Source of the DNA: Pycnopodia helianthoides
Lineage: Eukaryota > Echinodermata > Asteroidea > Forcipulatida > Asteriidae
Direction: 5' to 3'
Length of the DNA: 64,000 bases
Assembly (NCBI GenBank): GCA_032158295.1
Contig: CM063252.1
Span: forward strand, 20,728,036-20,792,035
A program made the position numbers and the translations under genes. The notes beneath the pieces are model-generated. The model ran no database searches. It saw only the letters and a list, made by a program, of their open reading frames with translations, and was not told the origin of the DNA. How positions within the stretch are numbered: position 1 is the stretch's first letter; every line of letters begins with the position of its first letter. Below are positions 1 through 13,500 of the stretch, piece after piece.

Positions 1-373
1 GCCAATTTGAAGTGCCTAGATGGCTGCGACATGTTCCTTGCATGGAGGATGAGAGGCTGTCAAAAGACATCCTGTATGAACAGCTGGCTACTGGTACCAG
101 ACGAGTCGGTCGCCCCTTAATCCGATTCAAGGTTTCCTGCAAGAGAGACTTGAAAGCCTCCAATGTCTCTCAAGACAGCCGGGAGATTAAGGCCGTGGAA
201 GCGAGATGCCTGGCATCAGACAGTCCACATCGGGGAAGCAGATGTGACTAGAGGTCAGCTCACAGGGTACGAGAGAAACGCACTGCAGAAACCCATACAC
301 TCCAGGCTTCTTTGTATGTCTGTACCAAGTGCAACAGGGACTGCCACTATGCATTGGACTGCACAGCCACACC
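1..373 (+). mobile_element. Degenerate non-LTR retrotransposon (LINE) 3' tail
   Basis: Translation reads PRWLRHVPCMEDERLSKDIL then GTRRVGRPLIRFKVSCKRDL, the conserved segment after the reverse transcriptase of many invertebrate LINEs. A frameshift follows, and a decayed CTKCNRDCHYAL / IGLHSHT zinc-knuckle-like motif lies near 313-371. Frameshifts show it is dead. It is followed immediately by a truncated MITE. Confidence 0.75.
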
Positions 374-374
374 A

Positions 375-537
375 GAAAATATTGCACAACATTTTTCTGC
401 TGAGCAGAAATCAGCAGGACACCAGTCACAAATTGTACAGGTGACATGGTATTTTGGCTGGTAACCTTATTCTGGTAAGCATAATTTTGTTGTGCTTAGC
501 TACTTTTTGTGCTTAAGCAGCTCTATGAAATTGGGCC
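375..537. mobile_element. MITE family M1, left-truncated copy
   Basis: It matches the internal part and right end of the palindromic family whose full ends read GGGCCCAATTTCATAGAGCT. Here only the right terminus (GCAGCTCTATGAAATTGGGC) remains. Confidence 0.75.
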
Positions 538-987
538 TGGGCACCACAAACAGACAACACTCCAGGGGCGCATCTAGCATGGTCTCTCGAGACTGAGCTG
601 CCAATGCGTCCAATGCAATCAAAGCGCACATTATCAATATAACCGGAGAGAGCCTAAAGACAGAGCCAAAGCACAAGCTGTAGTTTCAAAGAGGGCATGA
701 GACACCTTCTAACTCACTATTGATGTACCATCTTCCTTTAAATGGCACAATCAGAGCTGTAGGCTGTGGCTTTATTATTTCAAAAACCTGTCTCGTTAAA
801 CACCAATGTTAATGATTCCTATGTTAAGAATGCCCTTGTTAAGGACGTGTGTCTTCCTCTGTCAGCAAGCACTTCACTGAAGATTTCAAAAGCAATTTTG
901 AAACATGTTGACTGAGGTCCTTTTATAGATATCTATAATTTGTTCAGTAAAATGAAAATACCGAATCACATGATCAATTTGTTCGGC

Positions 988-1350
988 GTGTTGTGGCCGA
1001 GCGGATAAGAGCACCGGACTCAAGCTCTGGTGTTTCTGTTCAGCAGAGTGTGGGTTCAAATCCCAGTCGTGTCTTGTGTCCCTAAGCAAGACACTTAATA
1101 ATTATTGCTGCGTCCTTCAGATGGTATGTAAAATTGTAAAATGCACATAAAAGAACCCAGTGCACTTATCGTAAAGAGAAGATGTTTGCCCCGGTGTTCC
1201 TGGTTTGATTGGCTGCATATTGCGCCACAGCACCTTGTAAACCATTACATGGTGCTACGTTAAGAAAAAAGGTCTCATACTATAAAAAACCCATACCTTG
1301 GAGGAAAAAATACTGAGCGCTTTGAGATGCCCATGTGACAAAGCGCTTTA
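988..1350 (+). mobile_element. tRNA-derived SINE family S1
   Basis: The head GTGGCCGAGCGGATAAG resembles a Leu/Ser tRNA A box, and GGGTTCAAATCCC is a B box. The tRNA-unrelated body continues through CAAGACACTTAA to GCGCTTTGAGA. The same head and body recur at 7297, 7985 (headless) and 13523, so this is a SINE rather than a tRNA gene. Confidence 0.8.
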
Positions 1351-1699
1351 TCTTCAAGCAAACTTGAATCCTCTATTCTGATTGGTCAACCCATAGCAAC
1401 AAGGGGTGTGATATAAACCTACATTCACAGCCAGTATCACACCCTGCGTATTGCGCTGTTATAACTCTGCGAATTGTGCTATTTTAAGCTTAGTAAACGT
1501 AAACCTGTTCAGCTGTTCCAACATCACGTATTGCGTTAATCTGCGTGTCAAGTTTGCTTGAAGATAATTCAGTTATCACATGCACGCTCGTGGAATACCA
1601 AGAGTATAGCGCGTCTGCGTCCCATATCCAATTCGGCCTTAAATATGGGACGCAGAAGCGCTATACTTCTCTATATTTCACTCATGCTTGTGTAAGAAC
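1348..1699. mobile_element. Composite MITE, modules A (1348-1567) and B (1572-1699)
   Basis: Module A has inverted ends TTATCTTCAAGCAAACTTGA and its reverse complement at 1548-1567. Module B is a palindrome with arms containing TATAGCG, CTGCGTCCCATAT and GTTATCACA-like tips. The same A+B pair occurs in reverse orientation at 19513-19792. Confidence 0.75.
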
Positions 1700-1851
1700 T
1701 AATAATATAAGAACTAGGTATTATTATTATAAACCATGTGACCCGACAAACAAACGAAAAATGATCTTCAAAGACGACCCCCTTTCCCCCACTACCATCT
1801 GATTGGATGACCCTCAGCCAATCAAATCATTACTAATAGTTGACTTGCTCT

Positions 1852-4597
1852 CTAGTCATCAGGGTCGTCGCTTGCCTCCGCCCATGTGTCATGGATATCA
1901 GTCACCATCAAGATCCGAGTTAAGATCTTGTTCATATCGTGTTGACCAAGAGGTGCACTGGAGTACCACACAGGGCTATCTGGAACACAGGATCGCTCTG
2001 GTACTAGGTAGAATAGATCAGTGTTACTACGCACTGAGTCTGGACTGTTGGTAATAAACACAAATCATATATAAGGGTTAATAGGGTAGGAAATTATCTT
2101 AACCCTCCTACTGTGTGACCATTCCATATCATCCATTGCGCTGCCAACCATAACAACGAAAAGGCATGTTAACCTTCCAGTGCTTACTCTTTGAAAATTA
2201 ATGACCTAACAATGCAAATCCATGGTGAATGCGCGAGCTGGGCGCCTAATTTTCTTGCTAACTTGTGAAATATGCTTCACTTAAGCAATTTTTCTGCTAC
2301 AGTAAGCACGTAAATTGGCTTACCATTAAGCAGCGCTATGAAATTAGGCCCAGATCTTAAGATGAATCTAAGCTCTTAGTGCCAGGTACATGAAGTCTAT
2401 TTTGATTCTCACCCTAAAATATGCATACGCTTAAGCAAATATTTCTGCTACAGTAAGCATGAAAATTTGCTTACCATTAAGCCGCATTATGAAATTGGGC
2501 CCAGATCTTAAAGATGAATCTAAGCTCTGAGTGAAATGATTGCCCAGGTACATGAAGTTGATTTAGATTCTTACCATTTGGAGAGATAGAATTCATAGAG
2601 TCTGACTGGACACCTGAGTGGGTTGACTGTATTCTCTGTCTGCTCCAGTCGTACTGTTTCTACATCACTGTCTCTATCACGTTTCCTCTTGCCTCCAGTT
2701 TCTGTTGATCCCACTGTACAAACAAATACACAGCCAGTCATATTATAATAGCACATCATTTCTTCATCAAGAATTAACCCTCCTACTGTCTGACCAGTCA
2801 ATATTGCCCAATGTGGTTTGAATGATAAATTATGCCAGCCTGCAATGTTGTATCATGTAGCGAATGCATCTATACAGCACACAGAGAACTCTTCTACTGT
2901 CTGACCATTCATTACCATCCACTGTGGTTTTGAATGTAAGAATATGCCAGCTTGCAATATCATATCATGTGTTGAATATATGTACACAGTACACAGTCAA
3001 CCCTCCTACTGTCTGACCATTCAAGATCATCCATTCAAGATCATCCATGTGGTTTTAAATGGTAGATAAACTGTGACAGCCTGCAATGTGATATTATGTT
3101 GTGAATGCACTCATACAGTACACGGTCAACCCTCCTACTGTCTGACCATTCAATATATTCCACTGTGGTTTTGAATGATAGAATATGCCAACTTGCAATA
3201 TCACATCAAGTGTTGAATACATGTACACAGTGCACAGTCAACCCTCCTACTGTCTGACCATTCAAGATCATCCATTGTGGTTTTGAAGGATAGATAATAA
3301 AAATCTGTCAACAGTTACAAATCTTGTATCACACCTTTGAAACATTCGTGTACAAACTTGATACATGTATAGGCTCATCCACGAAATATACTCAAAGATG
3401 TATTCTTAAAAGAAAACAATATCAAATTAAAAATAAACTAAAAAGTTATCCCAACTTAAAAAAGAGATCAGAGAAAAGCTGATGTGTCAAACTCTGCTTG
3501 GAATAAGGCTTTGAACAGTACAATCCTCAGCTATGGCCGAGGTTGAACAATGGAAAGATACACAGGTGTATGTGCCACACACATCTCTCATCCAATACCT
3601 CTCAAATTGGTCTTCCCTTCACCACAGTGAGGGCGCTGTTTCAGCTTGCGATGTCATTAACTCTTTTAGTATTTCCTGAGTGATAATGCCCTCTAGTGAT
3701 AACATGTATATTATGGGTCATACATGTACAACTGATGACACTTTTTGAATACATAAAGTAGATGGTACACGTACGACATTGGCACTGAAAGAGTTAAGCA
3801 AATGTTCTCGCCGTGAAGTCGATTCTACTTACCCTTCTTCCCTGCTCCAGGGTAGTATCTCAGGAACATGGAGCGAACTGATCCCGTCTTACGAATGTGC
3901 TTCTGAATACGACAGAATGCCAACGCTTTGTGGTTCTCAATGGTCTTCAACGCAAAATGCTTAGCGTTGAAGTAAATCAATGTGCTGAGGAGAATGTACG
4001 GAGAGTGCGCCCCCAACTGTTTAGCGTTCCATAACGTCTCCTCATTAATGCGGGAGTTTAAGATCACACCGCTCAGGGGATCACAACTAATCTCCCAGTG
4101 TTTAATCTCTTCGTGTAGGAGATCGGTGAAGCGGTGGTAGATCTCATCCGTGAAGATATTGTCCGGACGACCGCTGTTCGAGAGATAATGTTGGATTGAC
4201 AGGAAGATTAGATGTAAGATGTCTGGTGGGTACTTGGCGCCGTCTGGCTGCGTAGCTTCCTTACACATCAAGCATAATATATACGCTAGCTCATCCAAAC
4301 TTATCTCTAAGATATCTGGATTCCATGTTAAACCCGGCTTATCCGCCATCTCGGTTTTCTTGGTCGAGATGAAGTGGCTGTATGCATTCAAGCCGATGCT
4401 GCTACGGGCTTCCTCTTTGCTTTTCTTCACCACGACAGCCGGCTTGTCCTTTTCCACTGGGGCTGGCTCCTCAATACAGGCCTTCTTGTTTCCGCGGCTG
4501 CGTCCACGTCGCCCGCCAGTTTTGGCTTTGGAGCGAGTGGTCGGTGGCGGTAGATCAACTTTTGGTTCTTCAATGACAAAAAGACTATCCAAATCAT
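1852..4597 (-). CDS. ZMYM: ZMYM exons 19-21: DUF3504 (Crypton-derived) domain and C-terminus
   Basis: Exon 4597-3833 encodes a basic linker (KTGGRRGRSRGNKK) followed by the DUF3504 fold: TWNPDILEISLDELAYIL, YPPDILHLIFLSIQHYL, then EETLWNAKQLGAHSPYILL and LIYFNAKHFALKTIENH. The donor is AAGG|GTAAGT. Exon 2713-2575 has a basic stretch and LRCPVRLYEFYLSK; exon 2044-1852 has TDLFYLVPERSCVPDSPVWY and ILTRILMV, stopping at TAG 1854-1852. These blocks are shared by ZMYM2/3/4 and, more distantly, QRICH1. The domain is regarded as a domesticated Crypton tyrosine recombinase core with no known recombinase activity. Intron 20 downstream of the 2575 donor contains a duplicated copy of that donor. Confidence 0.93.
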
Positions 4598-7500
4598 CTG
4601 CATGAAAAACAAAAACAAAAACAACTTATGAAATTGCATTTACAGTTATGCTTCTTTACTCATTGGCCAAAATGCCTGCTTGTCATTATTCATATTGGGC
4701 AACTTCCAATGGTTTCCATGCATATTTTGTAACAGGTGAAACATCATTTACATTACCAAACATCAGCACGCAAACGAGTGGTCACAACATTCGGTATTGG
4801 ATTGAACTAACACCTCAAAGTCTCCACATTTCTTACAAGAAACCATTTGTTAGTGATATAGAACGATCCATTAAGCTCCACCCCCTAATGCACTGACCAA
4901 TCAAAACTGCAAACACACACCAAAAGTCTGACATGTTTAAATCCCAGTTGCATGGCTTCTGACTGGCAACCCCGAACAAAAATATTGACAAAATAGGGAG
5001 ACCGCCAACATAGGGCTAGATAGCTCAGTTGGTAGAGCATGCCTTTTCGTTCGCTTACGGTTAGCAGCGCTATGACATGGACACTTGCACAGTAAGCACA
5101 AAATCGGCCGTTAAGCAGCGCTATGAAATTGGGCCCATAGAGCTGCTTGAGCAGAAAATATTGCTTAATAATTTTCTGCTTAGCAGGAAATGAGCAGGCA
5201 GCAGTTGTGACATATACTTTGGATGGTAAGCTTATTCTGGTAACCATAATTTTGTTGTCCTTAGCTGCTTTTCGTACTTAAGCAGCTCTATGAAATTTGG
5301 CCCAGATCACTGGGCATATTGGAGTGTAAGGTTATTGGCTAGACACTCTGGTGGCTGGCTTAGTGGATATTTCAACCCAGCTTACCTTGCAGATCATTGT
5401 TCGGCACCTCCTCCATTACTTGAGCCATATCGGCAGCCAACTTAAGGAGGTTTTCAGGCGAGAACTGTGTCGACATCAAGTCTGCAGCATCCTCTAAAGC
5501 ACTGCTACTCAAGTCTTCTCCTCCACCTAAACAATACACAATGTTATTGATGCATTTTATCCTTATTTTGTTTTGTCAGGGTTTCATTGTGACAATGAGA
5601 TTCTCAAAAAACAAATTATTCCGGAAGTTCGGGAAAAAAAATAATACCACGCAGAGGGAAAGATGGTACATACCAAGAGCTTCTAGCGTAGAGATCTCTG
5701 GAGCAGCTGTTTCCCCTTGTTCTGACGCCGGACTGGATTTGGAACCAGCATTATCCACGGCTAACGCACCAGCCAACATCAAGAGCTCCGCTTCCAGAGG
5801 ATCGGATGGGATCCTCTCACGAATCTCTTTGATGGTTTCAAGAAGGCGGTCAGCATTGTTGTAGGCCACGGGAAGGAAGATTGGCACGGGTACAGGAACG
5901 GGGAGGGTCATGGGGTGAGGGATGGGTGTTGTGTACATGTGCATGGGTACAGGGACGTAGATTGGTACAGGAATTGGATTATGACCGGGAGTATAGCATC
6001 TGTAAGGGAAACAGAATACGGGCCTGCATTTAGTTCAAATGAAATGTGTACAGAAATTCAACACGGGCAAGTATGCAGGTGTTGGAAGTCAGTTAATTCT
6101 AGTTCTATCAATTCTTCAGAAATAGCTTGATTTCTTCTAAGACTTCTCTACTAAGAGCTTCGGGTGCTGCAAAACATGGACGCAAAAATGAAACATTTCA
6201 AAGTTCACACTTTCAGTGAGAGAGGCAGGGCATTGGTGTTTTGCCCAAGCTAAGCTTGCTTTGCATTCATTGTAGCACTTTATCACACCTGGTTGGCATC
6301 TGAAAGTGATCATTATTTTTATGGCGGTTATACAGAGCTATGATTGAATAATGACGCCCTTTTATACAGCACCTTGTGCCGGTCTTCTGGTGCAATCTGC
6401 AGCCAACCATGCTAGAAACATTTGGTGCACATTTTTCTCATGTTGACAATTTTTGATTTGTCAAGTAATAAACCACAAGATAAACTGACTGGGTAAATTT
6501 TAAATAGTTTGGGGTTGAACAAACAAAAATTTACAGAGCAGGATTTAAACCAACGACCTCCAGATTAACTTGCTGACGCTTTACAAACTGAGCTATCTAG
6601 CTCTATGTTGGCAGTCTCTCTATTTTGTCAATATCTTTGTTCGGGGTGATAGTCAGAAGCCATACAACTGTTAACTGAAATGTAGCCAGGGATCTCACCT
6701 AAGTTTACGATACAACCTGTGAAGCAGCAGCCATGGGATCACCTTAAAGAGATGCAACTTTTTTATTTCAAATGTCAAGTAATAAACCACAGGAGAAACT
6801 GACTAAAAAATTTTAAATAGTTTGGGATTGAACTAAGAAAAATTTATTAGAGTGGGATTTGAACCAATGACCGCCGGATTAACGTGCCAGCCCTTTACCA
6901 ACTGAGCTATCTAGCCCTATGTTGGTGGTCTCCCTATTTTAGTTACACATGTTTTGAAGAAAAATATTTTAAAAAACTCAAGTGAATTTCTTACCAGTCA
7001 TGGTTTCCTTGTTGGAGGTATGAGGTCTGCAGGAGATGGATTTGGTCTGGGTGTAAGGCTTGACGAGAGTGACTTTATTCTTCATGACCTTTGGGGCTGG
7101 AGGTAATGGTGTCGGCGGTGGAGGTGGAGGAAGTACTTTGGGAGGAGCGGTAGTTATCTGCGTTTGCTTGTGGCATTTCTTGATGACGTAGGATGAGACG
7201 CCGACTTTCTGAGCGCTGTTCTGTGACAGGACTGGAATGTGAAAAGATTCAAAAAAGGAAATCAATGTTAGGTCATCCTAATAGCAATCAACTAAAGGGC
7301 CGGGTGTCATGGCCGGGTGGTTTAGTGCATCGGATTCAAGTTCTGGTGGTCGAGTAGTCGGGGTGTGGGTTCGAATCCCGGTCATGACACTTGTGTCCTT
7401 GAGTAAGATGATTTACTAGAATTGCTTCTCTTCACCCAGGGGTATGAATGGGTACCTGCGAGGGTAGAGGTTGATATTGTGTATGACAAAGCCTTTGGAG

Positions 7501-10500
7501 CGCCACGGAAACACAGGGCTATATACTCCCCAGGGAGCTGAGAAAGATTACAGGATTTGCTATTGGCCCGGGCACTATTGTAAAGGCATTGATATGTTAT
7601 TGTGAAATGCGCTATATAAGAACTAGTTATTATATTGTTAAAGAGCACAGTTAAGGAAACGGGCTGAAATAAAAGTTGAAGAAATTGTGAAAAGGGGAAA
7701 AGGTCAAATTTCAACAGAGAAGTTGTGTTAGTTTCCAGCTGATGACAGTGACTTACCAGTTGGTTGCTGTTTCTGTGGAGCAGCTGCTAAGGACATCACG
7801 TTAGTTATCACAGGTGTAGTCGATTCTATCAAGTAATAACAAGTGCACAAAGACAAGTGTTACAAAGGATCAATTGTTAGACAGTTTGTTGCTTCATTCT
7901 GAAAGCACAGGTAAAATCTGTCAAAGTCACACATCATGAATTGGTTTTCATCCCCATTGACTTCCTCTTTGGAGGGGGGAGGGGGGCTTTGTGCGAGTGT
8001 GGGTTCGAGTCTAGGTCTAAACACTAGTGTCCTTAATCAAGACACTTAACCATTTTGCTTTGCCTTCGGATGGGACGTTAAGCCGTGTTGTGTAATGCAC
8101 GTACAAGAACCCTCAGAACCCTATCGCTAACAGAACGTGTTTGCCCCGGTGTTTCTTGCAGTGGCTGCTGAGTGCGTCGCAGCACCTTGTAAACCCCAAT
8201 ACAAGGTGTTACATAAATGGGTCTCATAATTCAAAAACTTCAAAAACCTGTCTGGATTTCAATAGTGATAAGCGCTTTGAGACGATGTAGATAACGCACT
8301 ATATAAAAATAGTTATCCATTATTAATTCTTATTGTGGTGCACTTACTGGTCACACTCTGTTGTGTATACGTTGTAGCAGGTATCGTAGCCTGTGTCTGT
8401 GTGCTCATATTAGGAATATTCTGCTGTGTGTAGAATAAGAGCAAGCAATGCTGGTTGCAAACTCTCTTCATTTCACCACGCCATACGAAGCTCTCTGCAA
8501 GCTTACGCCCTGTACACTTACAACCATCACATCTACAACAAAGCAAAGTCAGACAAGATAAACTACAATGGAAACTGACTGGATAAATTTTAAAAATGGA
8601 AATTTGAGTTGAACAAAGAAAAATTGATTAGAGCGGAATTTGAACCTGCGACCTACAGATTAACATGCCGGAGCTGTACCAACTGAGCTATCTAGCCCTA
8701 ATGTTGGCAGTCTCCCTATTTTGTCAATATCTTTATTACTTGATGTTTAAAATAATAAGAAGTCGCATTCCCTTAAGGTAATTCCTCTGCTGCCGCCTCC
8801 CAGGTTGTATGGTAAACTTGAGTGTGATCCCTGGCTATACGGCAGTTACAGGTTATATGGCTTCTGACTGGCACCCCTCAAACAAGAGGCCTTGACAGTT
8901 GATTTGGGTTGACAGACCAAATCAGTAAAGTCTAGCCCTCACCTTGAAGTGGCTGTCCAGCCTTGTGAGTTGGGCAATATTTCATTAAAACAATTTTAAC
9001 GTCCAAGGTAAAAAAAAAGAAGGTGTGCACACATGAGATGTAATGACTTATCAACAGTAAGCTTCATGGAATGGAGGACTTTGGGCTTTGTATTAATGGC
9101 CTTACAGATATGCTTTTATTTCTTTCTTTTTGTAATGTTTTTTTTCTTTTTCTTTAGGCTACAGCACATGTGGTCATGAGTTTGTTTATATATCGGGTAT
9201 TGAAATTGACACTATTACCTGAACAACTTATCAGTTGATAAACAATAATTCTAGGGTTATAACCTATTAAACATGACTTACTTAGCGCCTTTGCTCAGCC
9301 ATTTATCATACTGTGACTTGCAGGCCACACTGCAGAACTTCTTCTTATGGTTGCCGTACATACGCTCCACTTTACTACGGCATGTCTGTGCACAGTAATC
9401 GCATACAGTACATCGTAGCCCTAAACGCTGGGCAAACTGCTGCTTGAACAGTAACTTACAGCCTGATGGAGTCAAAACAAAGATATTACAATATGGGTGT
9501 GAAGCATGGATGTTAACATCTGGGCCCAATTTCATAGAGCTGCTTAAGCACAAAAAGTAGCTAAGCACAACAAAATTATGCTTACCAGAATAAGGTTACC
9601 GGCAAAACTACTGTCTTATGTACAATATGTGTTTGGTATCCTGCTCATTTCTGCTTAGCAGAAAGTTGTTAAGCAATATTTTCTGCTTAAGCAGCTCTAT
9701 GAAATTGGGCCCTGTTCTAGAAAAACAACTTGATGGTTGCTACACCAGAATGCTACGCCAGGTGCTTGGTGTCGGGAGGGAAGAACACATATCCAACTCA
9801 GATCTCTATCTCGGGGTTCCCCATGCTTAGTGCTAAAATCTGCACAAAAAGAGTCAGGTTTGCAGGGGCACTGCTATCGTCAGGGCTTGAATTTGACACT
9901 GGACCGCAGGCCCGAGGCCAGTGATTTTAGCATTGGGCCAGTAAACTCATGACCAGACAAGTCCGGCGTCTTGTGTTTTCAATTTCAATAACATGTACCT
10001 CACTCTATAATATCTTGAACAGAAACAAACTTGTTCAAATGTTGACTTTTAGTAATGATTTGAATATACCCTTAAAGTAAATCTTCTCTTATATGCCTTA
10101 GTGCTTGTTCATAAATTGATGCAAGTTGAACTGTGCAAGGAAGTCTTTTTTCAGTTTGAGTCTGGTCTTGTAAAATTATTTCTGGTCCAGTAAACGTATT
10201 GAGATACAAGTCCTGTGGTCTTGTGAATTTTTCCCCAAATTCAAGCCTGATCGTCACCCTAAACTTTCAGCCAAGCTTGTCCTCAAGGTGGAGCCCGAAG
10301 AGGACGAGGTCACCTGACTTATGTGGACATACTAAGGGACACTGGGTTTTCAGCAGATGAAACATCTACATGCATGAGGGACAAAAAGATCTGGGAACGA
10401 CTCTATCGTGACATCATTGACCGAGACACACTCGAAATAGAAGAAGAGTAACAAATCCTTCAAAATCCTACCCAGGAAAGTTGTCTGATTTTGCAGATTT

Positions 10501-13500
10501 TTAGGGACAGCCTTTCTCAGATTCAAATATTTTAGTGAGAAATTACATTACTTCAGAAGGAGTCCTTTCTCACAATGTTTAATACTATCAGCAGCTCTGA
10601 GAAACACTTCCCTTCTATTAGAAATGTGGTTTTAAAGAGAGGGATTCAAAAGCATTTCAATCTGAGAAACGTTTCTGCATGAAATGTTCTCAGATTGTGT
10701 ATTCCAATGACGGATTATTCCTCATGCGTGGACATACATGTAACTACTCCAGATTTTTGGCGATCTATCTAAAAAACACTACCACCTTTCAAAATGAAAT
10801 TTTCACAGGTTAATTTTTCTGTATCCATTTACATTGACCATACAATTACAACAATCAATGATTCAAAAAACCAAAGGTACACTTTGCATTTAAGCAGAAA
10901 TTGGGCACCTGGTCTGCCGAATAACAGTAGTGACTCAATTTTGTTAAGATTTGTTTGGTTCCATAACAGATTTCAACAGATCAGTTGAAGAAAATCATTA
11001 TGAAAACCTGTGGTGAGTGTAACGCCAGTCACCATTGAATTGCCCTCCTTTTGGTTTTCTGTGAATCTGTACTGACCTTCACTGCAGAAGCTACGAGCTT
11101 GGCCAGAGAAGTAAATTCTCTCATGTAGAATCTTCTCTAGATGACAATAATCACATTCCACTACCACAGAGTTCACCTGTAATCATAACAAATACAGTTG
11201 AATCCATGACTTAAAAGTTCCACAACAATTTTTTTTAACGTCTCTGAAGCTGATCCAGGTTTATTATTATTATTAAAAAGTTGCATCCCCTTCAGTTGAT
11301 CCCCTCGCTGTTGCTGTCCAGGTTGTATCGTACACATGAGTGTGATCCCTGGCTATATGGTAGTTGCAGGTTGTATGGCTTCTGACTGGCACCACGAACA
11401 AAAATTTTGACAAAATAGCTCAGTTGGTAGAGCGCCAGCATGTTTGTTAGTTCATATCCTGCTCTGATCAATTTTTCTTTGTTCAACCCTAAATTATTAT
11501 TATTTTGTTTACAAGTGATGCAAATAGTTTCTTGTGAAAGTTAACTGATTATAAAGTTTATACCAGAACCAGTTCTCCTAACATATTTCCCCCTGAAACA
11601 ATGTAAATCACCATTGCTTATTTTGGATGCAGTAGTTAAAATAAGTATTTAATGACAAACATCATAACCAGTTTTTGCTGCTTTCACTAACACATGAACA
11701 CATAATTAGATGAAATTTTGAAATTTTGAAAGTTGTGTTTATTGATGACTAGGGCCAGATGAATTTACTCTTCCAAAAACCAATGAAGTTATAAACCTTT
11801 ATCAAGCCAGATGTCAAAACCTGTTTGAAGCAGGTTTGATATTTTCATTTTACAGAATGGAATTCTGACCCATGACCTTCTGCATTCTACAGCAGGGCCC
11901 AATTTCATGGAGCTGCTTAAGCACAAAATTTTGCTTAAGCAAAAAAATCATTGCTTAGTAAAATCAGACTACCGGCCAAGACTATACACTCAATTGTTAT
12001 GCTAAGTAAACAACAGCTAAATACCAGTCACAAGCAATGTATAAGGCATGAAATTTTGGCCAGTAACATGTGTAAAATAAGCAAGCTATTTTCGTGCTTA
12101 AGCAAATATTTTACTTAAGCAGCTCCATGAAATTGGGCCCAGATGTCTTAACTACTAGACCACTGAGCTTGCTTGGAGACAAGCGGCCAGTCTGAATACT
12201 TGAATTACCAGTGAGTACCGCAACAAGACAAAATTTCACCACTTACCAATTCCCAAACTTTTTCATGCTTATCCACGGGATTCATTTTCAGAAGTTCTGG
12301 AATATTTTTGTTATTATAATGAAACCATGCCTTGTCCAAGTAAAGACAACAAACGCTCTCATAAAATGTTCAAGGGTTCCTTTTTCTCTTTTGAGTAAAT
12401 ATGGCTTTTGTTCACCGTGAATGGATACCAGCTGGAATCTCAGACTTACCTCTCATGTCAAATAAAATGGTGGCAGCATATTTTATAACAATCTCCCATT
12501 ATCCCTGTTTGTCTGATGAAAGGGCGATGGTCTTGAACTAGGGATTACACAATAAATCCCCCCGAAAGGGACATTTGGAGCACAGTATTACAGTACCCTT
12601 TGTGTGTATACACGTCTACTGCAGGCATCTCTTTACAACGTGGCTTCCGGTCTTCCCTTTGCGTGCCAGAAATTACTCTAGTAATTATACACGTCTTGCG
12701 ACATTTTTTGATTTGACAATTTGATTTTATCATAATAAATGAGGCTACAAATAGGAGTTTGTCTGGGACGAAGTCGTCGTAAGTACCTACCCTTTTGAAC
12801 TCATCCAAGCAGTTCTGTGAGCAGAAAACATTGATGACCGATTTGAAATCCAACGGCAGGGGTTTATTGGAGAAGCCACGATGGCACTGACTACACTTCA
12901 GCTGTAGAACCTCCTGCGGTAGAGTGACTGGGGGAACGTTGAACTGGGCTTGGAATGCAATCACGCACGCGTACGAGCAGAAGTTACGGATGCTGTTGTC
13001 CGACATGGTGAGATGGTATTGAGGGCGCTGTTGCTTGGAGCAATGGTCGCATTTGTTGCCGGATTGAGCGCGGGTAGTTCCTTGTGGAGCTGGTGTCGGC
13101 TGAGGGATAAAAGTTTTGACTTGGTTTATTTTGCCACATGCACGGTTTAGTCCTGGAGGACTTTCACATCTTTAATATCAGGCATCGTCTTCACAGCAAA
13201 AGCATTTGATCCATCAATAAATTAAATATTCCCTGTTAAAGGCTGTGGATTTCACACTCTGAACCTTCCATGGAGAGTACAATTTTAAGGTGATTTGGAC
13301 GTCCAAAAATTCACTATTACTGTTTGATTTTCATGATCAAATCTAGCACATAAAAGTAAAAAAACTAATCTTTGTTCATCTCTTATTTCCTGTTGTGTGT
13401 ACGCTCATCATGAGGCAAAATCACAACACTCAAAGGTCACTCATTTACATAGCAATACCTAATGACTTAATTGTTAAACTTGAGGAGTTTCATTAGCGAT

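Noticed and set aside
988..1075. tRNA gene (also at 5012, 7300, 13523)
   Set aside because: Stems are disrupted and the same sequence with a shared 3' body recurs; these are SINE heads.
4219..4605. 128-codon plus-strand ORF
   Set aside because: It is the antisense of the ZMYM DUF3504 exon, which has clear homology on the minus strand.
6978..7265. Alternative acceptor CACAG at about 7221 for ZMYM exon 15
   Set aside because: It would break the phase from exon 14; the upstream TTCCAG at 7232 fits phase 1 and gives VLSQNSAQKVG.
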